Shown here one piece after another: positions 18,472-27,145 of a stretch of 64,000 bases of DNA. How positions within the stretch are numbered: the stretch's first letter is position 1; every line of letters starts with the position of its first letter. The notes beneath the pieces were generated by a model. It worked only from the letters and a program-made list of their open reading frames with translations. It had not been told where the DNA came from and did no database searches. Position numbers and translations under genes: made by a program. Source of the DNA: Azospirillum brasilense (GTDB lineage: Bacteria > Pseudomonadota > Alphaproteobacteria > Azospirillales > Azospirillaceae); assembly GCF_008365405.1 (NCBI RefSeq), contig NZ_QOKV01000008.1, forward strand, positions 124,001 through 188,000. The letters are read 5' to 3'.

Positions 18472-19050
18472 ATGAGCGACGAGGGTTTCACGGGCCGCGT
18501 GCTGGACGGCGTGAACGGGCTGGACGGAACCGCCCACCGCAAGGCCGTCGCCCTGGGCGCGGAGGCGCCGGCCCTGCGCGACGGGCTCCAGGTGCCCAGT
18601 TCCCGCATGGTGCTGATGCCGGCCCTGGGGGCGCTGTGGGCCGCCGGGCTGGGCATGGAGAAGCCGGGCTGGTCGCGCCTCGCCCGGCAGGGGCTGCTCG
18701 CCATCGCGCTGGGGACGGTGGCCGGCAAGGGGATCAAGCGCGTCGTCTGCCGCGTCCGCCCGAACGAGGGTCGCGACCCCAGCCGCTGGGGCAAGGCCGA
18801 CGGCAAGCACGCCTCCTTCCCCTCCGGCCACGCCATCAACGTGTCGGCGCTGACCACCGCGGTCGGGCTGAACCGCGGCTTGTCCCCGGCGACCATGGTC
18901 AGCCTGGGCTTCGCCGCGGCGGTGGGCTGGTCGAGCCTCGCCACCGAACGGCACTGGGCGTCCGACTACGCCGCCGGCATGGCGACCGGCGTGCTGGCCG
19001 GTCTGGCCGCCAAGGCGCTCGACGGCTGGGCGGAGGACCGGCTGTCCTGA
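18472..19050 (+). CDS. PAP2 family phosphatase
   Basis: A 192-residue membrane phosphatase with the three PAP2 motifs: KRVVCRVRP, FPSGHA and SSLATERHWASD. The His in the last two motifs acts in a phospho-His mechanism on lipid phosphates such as undecaprenyl pyrophosphate or phosphatidic acid. The start at 18472 follows a weak GGAG; reading further upstream would run into the iteron array, so its promoter must lie within or beside the putative origin. It converges on glnD with only 22 bases between them. Confidence 0.85.
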   Translation: MSDEGFTGRVLDGVNGLDGTAHRKAVALGAEAPALRDGLQVPSSRMVLMPALGALWAAGLGMEKPGWSRLARQGLLAIALGTVAGKGIKRVVCRVRPNEGRDPSRWGKADGKHASFPSGHAINVSALTTAVGLNRGLSPATMVSLGFAAAVGWSSLATERHWASDYAAGMATGVLAGLAAKALDGWAEDRLS

Positions 19051-19072
19051 AGCCGGAGTTCCCGGCCCGTCC

Positions 19073-21874
19073 TCACCCCGCCGGATCGGCGAGCGCGTGC
19101 AGCAGCCGCTCGCGGATCTGGGCCAGCTTGCTCTCGTGGGTGACCTTCAGGCCGAAGACGTCCTTTACATAGAAGACGTCGATGGCCTTCTCGCCATAGG
19201 TCGAGATCTTCGCCGACGAGATCTGAAGCGTCAGGTTGGTCAGCGCGCGGGTCAGGTCGTAGAGCAGGCCGGGACGGTCGCGCCCGTTGACCTCGATCAC
19301 CGTGTGGGTGGTCGAGGCGTTGTTGTCGATCAGCACGCGCGGCGGCACGTGGAAGACGCGGGTGCGGCTGGCGTGCGGGGCCTTGCGCTTGGTCAGGTCG
19401 TGCAGCGGCTTCAACTGGCCGGACAGCACCTTCTCGATCATCACCGACAGCTTCGCGAGCTTGTCGCCGCTCTCGAAGGCGCCGCCGCCCGCCGCGTCCT
19501 GCACGGTGAAGACGTCCAGCGCCATGCCGTTGGTCATGGTGAAGATGCGGGCGTCCACGATGTCCGCCCCCGCCGCCGCCAGCGCCCCGGCGAGGCGGGA
19601 GAACAGGCCGTGGTGGTCGGTGGCGAAGATCGTCACCTCGGTGATCGCCCGGCCGCGGTCGATGCGCGTGTTGACGGTCAGCGGCCGTTCGTCGCGCAGC
19701 GCCTCGCGAACCAGCCGCGCCTGCCGGCCCAGCGTCTCCGCGTCGAAAGCCAGCCAATAGGCGGGGTAGCCGAGCGCGAGGTGCCGCTCGAAATCGGCGT
19801 CGTCGAAGTCGGACAGCTCGTCCCGCAGCGCCGCCTGGGCGGCCTGGATGCGGCGCCCGCGCCCTTCGACCGACAGGCCGCCGGACATCACCTCCTCCGA
19901 GCGGTTGTAGAGTTCGCGCAGCAGTGTGGCCTTCCAGTTGTTCCAGCGCTGCGGCCCGACCGCCCGGATGTCCGCCACCGTCAGCACCAGCAGCAGGCGC
20001 AGCCGCTCCGGCGACTGGACGAGCGAGACGAAGTCGCGCACCGTCTTGTCGTCCTCCAGGTCGCGCTTGAAGGCGGTGTAGGACATGGCGAGGTGCCAGC
20101 GCACCAGCCAAGCCACCGTCTCCGTCTCCTCCGCCGTCAGGCCGAGCCGCGGGCACAGCTTCTCCGCCACCCGCGCGCCGAGGATGGAATGGTCGCCGCC
20201 GCGGCCCTTGGCGATGTCGTGCAGCAGCACGGCGACATAGAGCGCGCGCCGCGACACCACCTTGTGGATCACCTCCGACGACAGCGGCAGCTCTTCGGTC
20301 AGCTCGCCCATCTCGATCTTGTGCAGGATGCCCAGCGCGAACAGCGTGTGCTCGTCCACCGTGTAGACGTGGTACATGTCGTACTGCATCTGCGCGACCA
20401 CCCGCCCGAAGTCGGGGATGAAGCGGGCCAGCACGCCGGCCTCGTTCATGCGGCGCAGCGTGATCTCCGGGTCCTTGCGGCCGGTCAGGATCTCCAGGAA
20501 CAGCCGGTTGGCCTCCAGGTCGGCGCGCAGCTTCGGCCCCACCACCGACAGCGAGCGCGTGATGGCGCGCAGCGCGTTGGGGTGGATGTCGATGTCGTTC
20601 TGCTGGGCGGTGTGGAACAGCCGGATCATGTCCAGCGGTTCGTCCTTGAACTGGCGGTCGCTGCGGACGTTCAGCCGCTCGCCGTCCACCACGAAGCCGT
20701 CCACGTCCTTGCGGCGGGCCAGTGCCGCCAGCCGCAGGATGTTGAACTTGGGCGGGCGCTTCGATTCCGCCTCCAGCGCCGCGCAGAAGATGCGGGTCAG
20801 GTCGCCGACGTCCTTGGCGACCAGGAAATAATGCTTCATGAAGCGCTCCACGCCCTTGGTCCCGGCGTGGTCGGTGTAGCCCATGCGGTTGCCGATCGAC
20901 GTCTGCACGTCGAAGGTCATCCGGTCCTCCATGCGACCGGTCAGGTAGTGCAGGTGGCAGCGCGCGGTCCACAGGAAGTTCTGCGCCTTGGCGAAGCGCT
21001 GCGCCTCCTCCGGCAGCAGCACCTTCTTGCCGACCAGATCGTCGACGTCCTCGACCCGGTACAGATACTTGGCGATCCAGAACAGGGTCTGCAGATCGCG
21101 CAGGCCCCCCTTGCCGTCCTTCAGGTTGGGTTCCAGCACATAGCGGCTGTCGCCCAGCTTCAGGTGGCGGTTGTCGCGCTCGGCCAGCTTGGCCTCGACG
21201 AACTCCGGCCCGGAGCCGGCCACCACCTCGCGGTCGAAGCGGCGGCGCAGCTCGGTGAACAGCTTGCGCGGACCCCAGAGGTAGCGCGATTCCAGGATGG
21301 CCGTGCGGATGGTCACGTCGGCCTTGGACTGGCGGATGCAGTCGTCGACGCTGCGCACCGCGTGGCCGACCTTCAGCCCGAGATCCCACAGGATGTAGAG
21401 CATGTACTCCACGACCTGCTCCACCCGCGGGGTGCGCTTGTAGGGCAGCAGGAACAGCAGGTCGATGTCGGAGAAGGGCGCCAGCTCGCCCCGGCCGTAG
21501 CCGCCGGTGGCGACGATGTCGAACACCTCGCCGGCGGTCGGGTTGGGGGTTGGAAAGATGTGGGTGACCGTGAGGTCGGCCAGCGAGCGCACCACCCCGT
21601 CGGCGAGGTAGCAGTTCTGCCGCACGCAGTCCTCGCCCGATCCCTTGGCCTCGAAGCGGGCGCGCACCTCCGCCCGTCCGTCGTTCAGCGCGCCGCGCAG
21701 CCGGGCGATCAGGGCGGGGCGCAGCTTGTCGCCGGTCCCATGCTCCGCCACCAGCTTCTCCAGGTCCTCCGCCAGCTTGCGCCGGGACAAGATGGCGCGC
21801 TTGTTGGGGATGTTGGCGGTGCCGGCGTCCTTGGTGTCGGACGCGTCGGCGGAGGCGGCGCGGGTGGAGAGCAT
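19073..21874 (-). CDS. glnD: [Protein-PII] uridylyltransferase / uridylyl-removing enzyme
   Basis: The glutamine sensor that adds UMP to PII proteins when nitrogen is limiting and removes it when glutamine is high. The 933-residue protein shows the nucleotidyltransferase motif GELAPFSDIDLLFLLPYK (about residue 128), an HD domain with LLHDIAKGRGGDHS (about 553), and two C-terminal ACT domains (DHHGLFSRLAGALAAAGAD, about 755, and DRPGLLYDLTRALTNL, about 868). The start at 21874 is preceded by GGGAAGG at a long spacing; a TTG two codons upstream is another option. Its probable substrate GlnZ is encoded at 58681. Confidence 0.96.
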   Translation of the reverse strand: MLSTRAASADASDTKDAGTANIPNKRAILSRRKLAEDLEKLVAEHGTGDKLRPALIARLRGALNDGRAEVRARFEAKGSGEDCVRQNCYLADGVVRSLADLTVTHIFPTPNPTAGEVFDIVATGGYGRGELAPFSDIDLLFLLPYKRTPRVEQVVEYMLYILWDLGLKVGHAVRSVDDCIRQSKADVTIRTAILESRYLWGPRKLFTELRRRFDREVVAGSGPEFVEAKLAERDNRHLKLGDSRYVLEPNLKDGKGGLRDLQTLFWIAKYLYRVEDVDDLVGKKVLLPEEAQRFAKAQNFLWTARCHLHYLTGRMEDRMTFDVQTSIGNRMGYTDHAGTKGVERFMKHYFLVAKDVGDLTRIFCAALEAESKRPPKFNILRLAALARRKDVDGFVVDGERLNVRSDRQFKDEPLDMIRLFHTAQQNDIDIHPNALRAITRSLSVVGPKLRADLEANRLFLEILTGRKDPEITLRRMNEAGVLARFIPDFGRVVAQMQYDMYHVYTVDEHTLFALGILHKIEMGELTEELPLSSEVIHKVVSRRALYVAVLLHDIAKGRGGDHSILGARVAEKLCPRLGLTAEETETVAWLVRWHLAMSYTAFKRDLEDDKTVRDFVSLVQSPERLRLLLVLTVADIRAVGPQRWNNWKATLLRELYNRSEEVMSGGLSVEGRGRRIQAAQAALRDELSDFDDADFERHLALGYPAYWLAFDAETLGRQARLVREALRDERPLTVNTRIDRGRAITEVTIFATDHHGLFSRLAGALAAAGADIVDARIFTMTNGMALDVFTVQDAAGGGAFESGDKLAKLSVMIEKVLSGQLKPLHDLTKRKAPHASRTRVFHVPPRVLIDNNASTTHTVIEVNGRDRPGLLYDLTRALTNLTLQISSAKISTYGEKAIDVFYVKDVFGLKVTHESKLAQIRERLLHALADPAG

Positions 21875-22071
21875 CGACAAAACGTGAGCCTTCCCAGGAA
21901 TGCGATGGGGTGCGACGAACCGTGCGGCGTCCCGACTATAACGGGAAAGAGGATAATTCGCACGCGGCACACCAAAAGAGGCTGCCGTCTGTTTCCTGCA
22001 TGATCCCCTTGGAACGCTGCTGTGATGGCCGTCACTGACGCGCTCCGTTCCGAAGAGATAAGGAGTCATCC

Positions 22072-22419
22072 GTGAGACACGCGCGAGGGAGGCCATTGAT
22101 GATCCCGAACCCCGGAACGGCACGGCGGGAGCTGGCGAACCTCGGGAACGCCCTGACCCTGGCGGAGCGCGGCCTGCCGCGTCACACCCCGGCCGAGCTG
22201 ATGGCCTGGCTGGTGCACGCCCTGGCGCTGTGCCCCGGCTCCATCGGCGACGCGCTTCTGTTCGAGATCTGTGGCACCGCCACCGACGCCAGGGCTTCCG
22301 ACGCCGACAAGATCGCCCAGATCCGCAAGGGCTGGGCCGCGGTGGTGCGGGCGCAGTTCCGCCTGCGCGGCCTGACCGTGGTGGGCGGCGGCGGCGAGAG
22401 GCGCGCCCGCGCCGCCTGA
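22072..22419 (+). CDS. Small hypothetical protein
   Basis: A 115-residue protein of unknown family. GTG at 22072 has a near-ideal ribosome site (AAGGAG, 6 bases upstream); ATG 22099 is an alternative. The body is mostly helical (LAWLVHAL-type heptads), with two Cys residues (ALCPGS and FEICGT) and a basic, Gly/Arg-rich tail. There is no signal peptide or clear membrane span. It is divergent from glnD, across about 200 bases. Confidence 0.6.
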   Translation: MRHARGRPLMIPNPGTARRELANLGNALTLAERGLPRHTPAELMAWLVHALALCPGSIGDALLFEICGTATDARASDADKIAQIRKGWAAVVRAQFRLRGLTVVGGGGERRARAA

Positions 22420-22440
22420 CGCACGGCGTTTCTTCCCGTC

Positions 22441-22977
22441 TTACTCCTCGCGCACCGACAGGTGGATGTTGGCGCCGCCGTTGCGCTCCAGGATCTCGGC
22501 GGCCTCCACCTCGTCCTCCACCTCGGCGGTGCGCACCCACAGGATGACGCCACCGGCCTCCAGCGCGCGGCCGAACTCGTCGGTGTCGGGGTGGCTGGTC
22601 AGTTCGTCCAGGTAGTCCTTGATGGCGACGCCGCCCAGGCCGGCGGCGACGATGGCCGCCAGCGGCGCGGCGATCGGGCCGCCGACGATGGCGAGAAGCC
22701 CGGCGGTGGTCAGGGGGAAGGCGTATTTCAGCTCACCCACCAGACCGGTCAGGGCCTCGTCCGTCGGGGCCTGCGGGCGCTGGTCGGCGGCCTCCAGCGA
22801 GGTGTGGCTGGCCAGCACCGACAGGTCGTCGCGGTCAAATCCGGCGTCCAGAAGGGCGGACACGGCCTTGTCGAAGGCCTCGCGGGTCTTGAACAGGGCA
22901 ACGACCTCGCGCACCTCCCGGACGGTGTCCTGGCCGTTCGTGGTCGGGCCATCTGTGTTCTCGGGCGCTTGCGTCAC
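22441..22977 (-). CDS. YflT-like general stress protein with hydrophobic Gly-rich segment
   Basis: A 178-residue protein. The N-terminal part (EVVALFKTREAFDKAVSALL, then DAGFDRDDLSVLA) resembles the heat-induced stress protein YflT domain. The middle has a Gly/Ala-rich hydrophobic stretch (about residues 80-115) like a glycine zipper that could insert into membranes. The end is a second small alpha/beta unit (GGVILWVRTAEVEDEVEAAE). GTG 22977 is preceded by AAGGAG; ATG 23142 would overlap mutS and is unlikely. Function is unknown; it is divergent from mutS. Confidence 0.68.
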   Translation of the reverse strand: MTQAPENTDGPTTNGQDTVREVREVVALFKTREAFDKAVSALLDAGFDRDDLSVLASHTSLEAADQRPQAPTDEALTGLVGELKYAFPLTTAGLLAIVGGPIAAPLAAIVAAGLGGVAIKDYLDELTSHPDTDEFGRALEAGGVILWVRTAEVEDEVEAAEILERNGGANIHLSVREE

Positions 22978-23114
22978 GGCGGTCTCCTTCGGCTTCGGCT
23001 TGCTCGTTCTACGGGCATCGAACAGTCTAACGAAGCGGTCATCGCGGCACCAGCGCGGGCGTGCTAGGGTGCCGGCCCGACCTTGCCCGCCACAACGCAA
23101 CCGGTTGAAGACCT

Positions 23115-25817
23115 GTGTCCGACGCGCCCGCCGCCATTTCACCCGCCACCATTCCCCCGGACGCCACCCCGATGATGGCGCAGTATCTGGAGATCAAGCA
23201 GGCCCATCCCGACTGCCTGCTGTTCTACCGGATGGGCGATTTCTACGAGATGTTCTTCGAGGACGCGGTGAACGCCGCCCGGACGCTGGACATCGCGCTG
23301 ACCAAGCGCGGCCAGCATCTGGGCGAGGACATCCCGATGTGCGGCGTCCCGGTCCACAGCCATGAATCCTACCTCCAGCGCCTGATCCGCCAGGGCTTCC
23401 GCGTCGCCATCTGCGAGCAGATGGAGGACCCGGCGGAGGCCAAGAAGCGCGGTTCCAAGTCGGTGGTGAAGCGCGGCGTCATCCGCATCGTCACCCCCGG
23501 CACGCTGACCGAGGACAGCCTGCTCGACTCCCGCGCCTCCAACTGGCTGGCCGCGGTGGCGGAGGCGGCGGGCGGCCTCGGGCTGGCCTGGCTGGAGCTG
23601 TCCACCGGCGAACTGGTCGTGCAGCCGGTGGAGCGCGCCGGGCTGGGCGCCGCGCTCGGACGCCTCGACCCGCAGGAGGTGCTGGTCTCCGAGAAGCTGT
23701 GCCAGAGCCCCGACCTGTACGAGCTGTGGGGCGAATGGAAATCGCGCCTGACCGTGCAGCCGACCCCGCGTTTCGACAGCGAGAACGGGCGGCAGCGGCT
23801 GCTCACCCTCTACGGCGTCGGCACGCTGGACGCCTATGGGCAATTCTCCCGCGCCGAGGTGGCGGCGGCCGGCGCCCTGGTCGCCTATGTGGAGCTGACG
23901 CAGAAGGGCCGCGTGCCGCGCCTGTCGCCGCCGCGCCGACTCGGCCCCGGCGCCGTCATGGAGATCGACGCGGCGACCCGCCGCAACCTGGAGCTGACCC
24001 GCACCCTGACCGGCGACCGGCGCGGCAGCCTGCTCGCCACCATCGACCGCACGGTGACCGGGGCGGGGGCGCGTCTGCTCGCCGCCCAGCTCTCGGCGCC
24101 GCTGACCAACCCCGCGGCCATCGCCAAGCGGCTCGACATGGTCGAGTTCGCGCTGAACGAGGAGCGGCTGCGTGGCGACCTGCGCGAGGCGCTGCGCCGC
24201 TGCCCGGACCTGGAGCGTGCCCTGTCCCGCCTGACGCTGGGGCGCGGCGGCCCGCGCGACCTCGCGGCCGTGCGCGACGGTCTGGCCCAGGCCTCGGCCA
24301 TCCGCCTGCTGCTCAACGGCCATCCCGGCGGCCCGCTGCCCGACGGGCTGGGCGCCGTGACCAAGGGGCTGGGCGAGCACAGCGAGCTGGTCAATCAGTT
24401 GACCCAGGCGCTGGCGCCGGAGCTGCCGCTGCTCGCCCGCGACGGCGGCTTCATCGCGCGCGACTATTCCTACGCGCTTGACGAGCTGGTGACCCTGCGC
24501 GACGAGAGCCGGCGGCTGATCGCCGGGCTTCAGGTCAAATACGCCGGCATCGCCGGGGTGCCGGCGCTGAAAATCAAGCACAACAACGTGCTGGGCTATC
24601 ACATCGAGGTGACGGCGACCCACGCGGACAAGCTGATGTCCGAGAAGGGGCGCGAGGTCTTCCTGCACCGCCAGACCATGGCGAACGCCGTGCGCTTCGG
24701 CACGGTGGAGCTGTCGGACCTGGAGCGCCGCATCTCCGAGGCGGCCGACAAGGCGCTGGCCGTGGAGCTGGAGCTGTTCAACGACCTCGTGGAGGAGGTG
24801 ACCAGCCGCGCCGAGGCCATCGCCCAGGCCGCCCACGCGCTGGCCGCGCTCGACGTCGCCGCCTCGTTGGCCGAGCTGGCGGCGGAGCGGCGCTACCGCC
24901 GGCCGGTGGTGGACGGCAGCCTCGCCTTCTCGATCAAGGGCGGGCGGCACCCGGTGGTGGAGGCGGTGCTCGACGCCGGCAACGCCGGGCCCTTCGTCGC
25001 CAACGACTGCGACCTCGCCCCGGACAACCGGCTGTGGCTGCTGACCGGCCCGAACATGGCGGGTAAGTCCACCTTCCTGCGCCAGAACGCGCTGATCGCC
25101 GTGCTGGCCCAGATGGGCGGCTTCGTACCGGCGGAGAGCGCGCACATCGGGGTGGTGGACCGGCTCTACAGCCGCGTGGGTGCCGCCGACGATCTGGCGC
25201 GCGGCCGCTCCACCTTCATGGTGGAGATGGTGGAGACGGCGGCCATCCTGAACCAGTCCGGCGACCGCGCGCTGGTCATCCTGGACGAGATCGGGCGCGG
25301 CACCGCGACCTTCGACGGCCTGTCGATCGCCTGGGCCTGCGTTGAGCATCTGCACGACGTCAACCGCTGCCGCGCGCTGTTCGCCACCCACTACCACGAG
25401 CTGACCATGCTGGCCGGCAAGCTGCCGGGCCTGTCCTGCCACACCATGCGCATCAAGGAATGGCAGGGCGACGTCGTCTTCCTGCACGAGGTGACGGCGG
25501 GGGCGGCGGACCGCAGCTACGGCATCCATGTGGCGAAGCTCGCCGGCCTGCCCGGCGCCGTGGTGGGCCGCGCCGAGGAGGTGCTGACCATCCTGGAATC
25601 GGGCGACCAGAACGCGGCCATCCACCGTCTGGCCGAGGACCTGCCGCTGTTCAGCGCCGCCCTGAAGCGCCCGCCGCCGGCCCCCGCGGTGTCGGCGCCC
25701 GCCGCTCCGCTGGAACCGTCGCGGGTGGAGGAGGCGCTGAAGTCCATCGACCCGGACAGCCTGACGCCGCGTCAGGCGCTCGACGAGTTGTACCGTCTGA
25801 GAGGCCTGCTTCTCTGA
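23115..25817 (+). CDS. mutS: DNA mismatch repair protein MutS
   Basis: Recognises mismatches and small loops and signals to MutL. The 900-residue protein has the mismatch-contact motif [10 protein letters not shown] (Phe near residue 42), the Walker A site GPNMAGKST (about 644), the Walker B and signature [12 protein letters not shown] (about 725) and ATHYHEL. The signature has Ala where most MutS proteins have Ser (GRGTST), a variant also seen in relatives. The start is GTG with no strong ribosome site. A palindromic element follows the gene. Confidence 0.97.
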   Translation: MSDAPAAISPATIPPDATPMMAQYLEIKQAHPDCLLFYRMGDFYEMFFEDAVNAARTLDIALTKRGQHLGEDIPMCGVPVHSHESYLQRLIRQGFRVAICEQMEDPAEAKKRGSKSVVKRGVIRIVTPGTLTEDSLLDSRASNWLAAVAEAAGGLGLAWLELSTGELVVQPVERAGLGAALGRLDPQEVLVSEKLCQSPDLYELWGEWKSRLTVQPTPRFDSENGRQRLLTLYGVGTLDAYGQFSRAEVAAAGALVAYVELTQKGRVPRLSPPRRLGPGAVMEIDAATRRNLELTRTLTGDRRGSLLATIDRTVTGAGARLLAAQLSAPLTNPAAIAKRLDMVEFALNEERLRGDLREALRRCPDLERALSRLTLGRGGPRDLAAVRDGLAQASAIRLLLNGHPGGPLPDGLGAVTKGLGEHSELVNQLTQALAPELPLLARDGGFIARDYSYALDELVTLRDESRRLIAGLQVKYAGIAGVPALKIKHNNVLGYHIEVTATHADKLMSEKGREVFLHRQTMANAVRFGTVELSDLERRISEAADKALAVELELFNDLVEEVTSRAEAIAQAAHALAALDVAASLAELAAERRYRRPVVDGSLAFSIKGGRHPVVEAVLDAGNAGPFVANDCDLAPDNRLWLLTGPNMAGKSTFLRQNALIAVLAQMGGFVPAESAHIGVVDRLYSRVGAADDLARGRSTFMVEMVETAAILNQSGDRALVILDEIGRGTATFDGLSIAWACVEHLHDVNRCRALFATHYHELTMLAGKLPGLSCHTMRIKEWQGDVVFLHEVTAGAADRSYGIHVAKLAGLPGAVVGRAEEVLTILESGDQNAAIHRLAEDLPLFSAALKRPPPAPAVSAPAAPLEPSRVEEALKSIDPDSLTPRQALDELYRLRGLLL

Positions 25818-25831
25818 ACGGAAACGATACC

Positions 25832-26031
25832 CCCTCTCCCGCCCCGGGAGAGGGAAGGGGCCCGCGCGAAGCGTGGGAAGGGTGAGGGTGCTGCCAAGGA
25901 TTGGTGCGCTGATCCTCGTGCGACCCTCACCCGCTCTCGGCGGACCGAAGGTCCGCCTGCCGCGTCAGCGCTGGCTTTCAGCCAGCGCGAGAGCCCGCTG
26001 CGCGGGCACCCTCTCCCGGGGCGGGAGAGGG
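25832..26031. repeat. Palindromic intergenic element, copy B
   Basis: A 200-bp element with perfect 23-bp inverted ends (25832-25854 and 26009-26031, both reading CCCTCTCCCGCCCCGGGAGA then GGG in their own orientation). Inside are nested hairpins, for example CGGACC/GGTCCG and GCGCTGGC/GCCAGCGC. It shares the ends and two inner blocks with copy A at 18192-18331. It has no open frame. It lies between mutS and a convergent small gene and could also end transcription from either side. Confidence 0.85.
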
Positions 26032-26073
26032 TTGGGACGCCAAATGCGATGGCGTTGATCCCACCGGTCAGGA

Positions 26074-26271
26074 TCACGCCCGTTCCACGGCGTCCTCGTC
26101 CAGCGGGGCGCCGCGGTCATGGATAGGGGTAACGTGGCGTTGGGTGGCGGGGCGTTGCGCGTGGCGCAGCTTCTCCTCCACCGCCTCGTTCACGAATTGG
26201 TCGAGCGAACGGCCCTCCCGCTCGGCGGCCTTCGACGCTTCGGATTCCAGCGACTTGTGCAGATGAACCAT
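26074..26271 (-). CDS. Small ribbon-helix-helix / HicB-like protein
   Basis: A 65-residue protein beginning MVHLHKSLESEASKAAEREG, then RSLDQFVNEAVEEKLRH. This spacing of a short strand and two helices fits ribbon-helix-helix or HicB-type DNA-binding proteins. ATG 26271 is preceded by GGGGAGG at good spacing; a TTG at 26286 is less likely. No toxin gene adjoins it, so it may be a solitary regulator. Confidence 0.6.
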   Translation of the reverse strand: MVHLHKSLESEASKAAEREGRSLDQFVNEAVEEKLRHAQRPATQRHVTPIHDRGAPLDEDAVERA

Positions 26272-26346
26272 TCGGTGCCTCCCCAACGCGGAACGGACTC
26301 TGTCCGGTGCTTCAGATGGGAAGCCTGCGCCCGCGCTGCGAGCGGC

Positions 26347-26826
26347 CTACCCGGAAGCGCCGCCCCGACCGAGCGAGTCCGGCGGTACGATCGCGGGCGG
26401 CAGGACCGGTTTGGCGTGAAGCGCGCGGACGGCGACGGCCATCGGGTCCTCGCCCGGCGCGCAGGGATGGGTGGCGGCCAGCAGGGCCTCGGGCACGCTG
26501 GCTGCGAGATAGTCAGCCACGGTCTCGTGCACCGGGATGATCATGGCGATGCGGGTCAGGTCCACCACCTTGCGCACCTGCCCGGACGCGCAGAGCAGGG
26601 ACAGCGCCTTGCCCGCCGACAGGGCCTCGCCGTTCATCACCAGCAGCAGGCCGATGCCGGCGCTGTCGATGAACTCCAGCCCGGTCAGGTCGAGGAGATG
26701 ACGGCGCTCCGTCCCGCCCTTCACGTCGGCGATCGCCTGCCGCACCGGAGCGGCGTCCTGGCTGGTGAAGCGGCCGGTGAGCACCAGACGGGCGAAGTGC
26801 CGCTCCTGCTCCTTGCGATACTGCAC
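26347..26826 (-). CDS. STAS domain protein (anti-sigma factor antagonist-like)
   Basis: A 159-residue protein with one STAS domain: ARLVLTGRFTSQDAAPVRQA, then HLLDLTGLEFIDSAGIGLLL, where the Ser in DSAG is the phosphorylation site in SpoIIAA-type proteins. A Pro-rich tail of about 40 residues follows the domain. GTG 26826 follows a strong GGAAGGGGGG-type ribosome site; ATG 26889 is an alternative. No kinase or sigma-regulator gene is next to it, so the partner is unknown. Confidence 0.78.
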   Translation of the reverse strand: MQYRKEQERHFARLVLTGRFTSQDAAPVRQAIADVKGGTERRHLLDLTGLEFIDSAGIGLLLVMNGEALSAGKALSLLCASGQVRKVVDLTRIAMIIPVHETVADYLAASVPEALLAATHPCAPGEDPMAVAVRALHAKPVLPPAIVPPDSLGRGGASG

Positions 26827-26961
26827 GACCCCTACCCCCCTTCCCGACGCCTTGCGGCCATGATCCGGTGCCGGGGCTTCGCGGGGCAAGCGGGCGGCGG
26901 CATCGGGTGCTGCGCGATGTTGACGCAGGGCGGCCTCTTTTTGTCACGGCTTCCTTGTCCC

Positions 26962-26990
26962 TTGACGGCGCGCCGCGGCGGTCCTAAAAG
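26962..26990 (+). promoter_or_regulatory. Sigma-70-type promoter of the metZ leader
   Basis: TTGACG (26962-26967) and TAAAAG (26985-26990) are separated by exactly 17 bases. A start site about seven bases on would fall at the first base-paired element of the riboswitch, which supports the call. Confidence 0.6.
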
Positions 26991-26994
26991 CGAG

Positions 26995-27056
26995 GGCACG
27001 TGGTGATTTGGTCGACCGGCTTGCGGGCCACGTAAAACAACCCGCTAAAAAGGTCC
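26995..27056 (+). ncRNA. SAM-II riboswitch upstream of metZ
   Basis: The stretch matches the SAM-II aptamer of alphaproteobacteria: GTGGTGATTTGG, then CTTGCGGGCCACG, then AAACAACCCGCTAAAAAGG. Stem P1 pairs CGTGG (26999-27003) with CCACG (27028-27032). The pseudoknot pairs GCGGG (27023-27027) with CCCGC (27041-27045). The conserved GCTAAAAAGG tail is present. It binds S-adenosylmethionine and lowers expression of methionine biosynthesis genes, here metZ, 90 bases downstream. Confidence 0.9.
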
Positions 27057-27068
27057 GAGCCGCGTCCG

Positions 27069-27100
27069 CGCCTCGACCCGATCGGTCGGGGCGTTTTTTG
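27069..27100 (+). terminator. Terminator in the metZ leader
   Basis: GCCTCGACC and GGTCGGGGC pair (one G-U) around a 5-base loop and are followed by six T. It lies 13 bases after the SAM-II aptamer and 46 bases before metZ. It is therefore a candidate expression platform for transcriptional attenuation. Confidence 0.7.
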
Positions 27101-27145
27101 TTGTGCCGGTCTGCCCCGCCGGCGGACAGAGGAGACAAAGCGGCC

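Noticed and set aside
26074-26271. Toxin-antitoxin module
   Set aside because: Only the small ribbon-helix-helix-like gene is present; no toxin reading frame adjoins it on either side.
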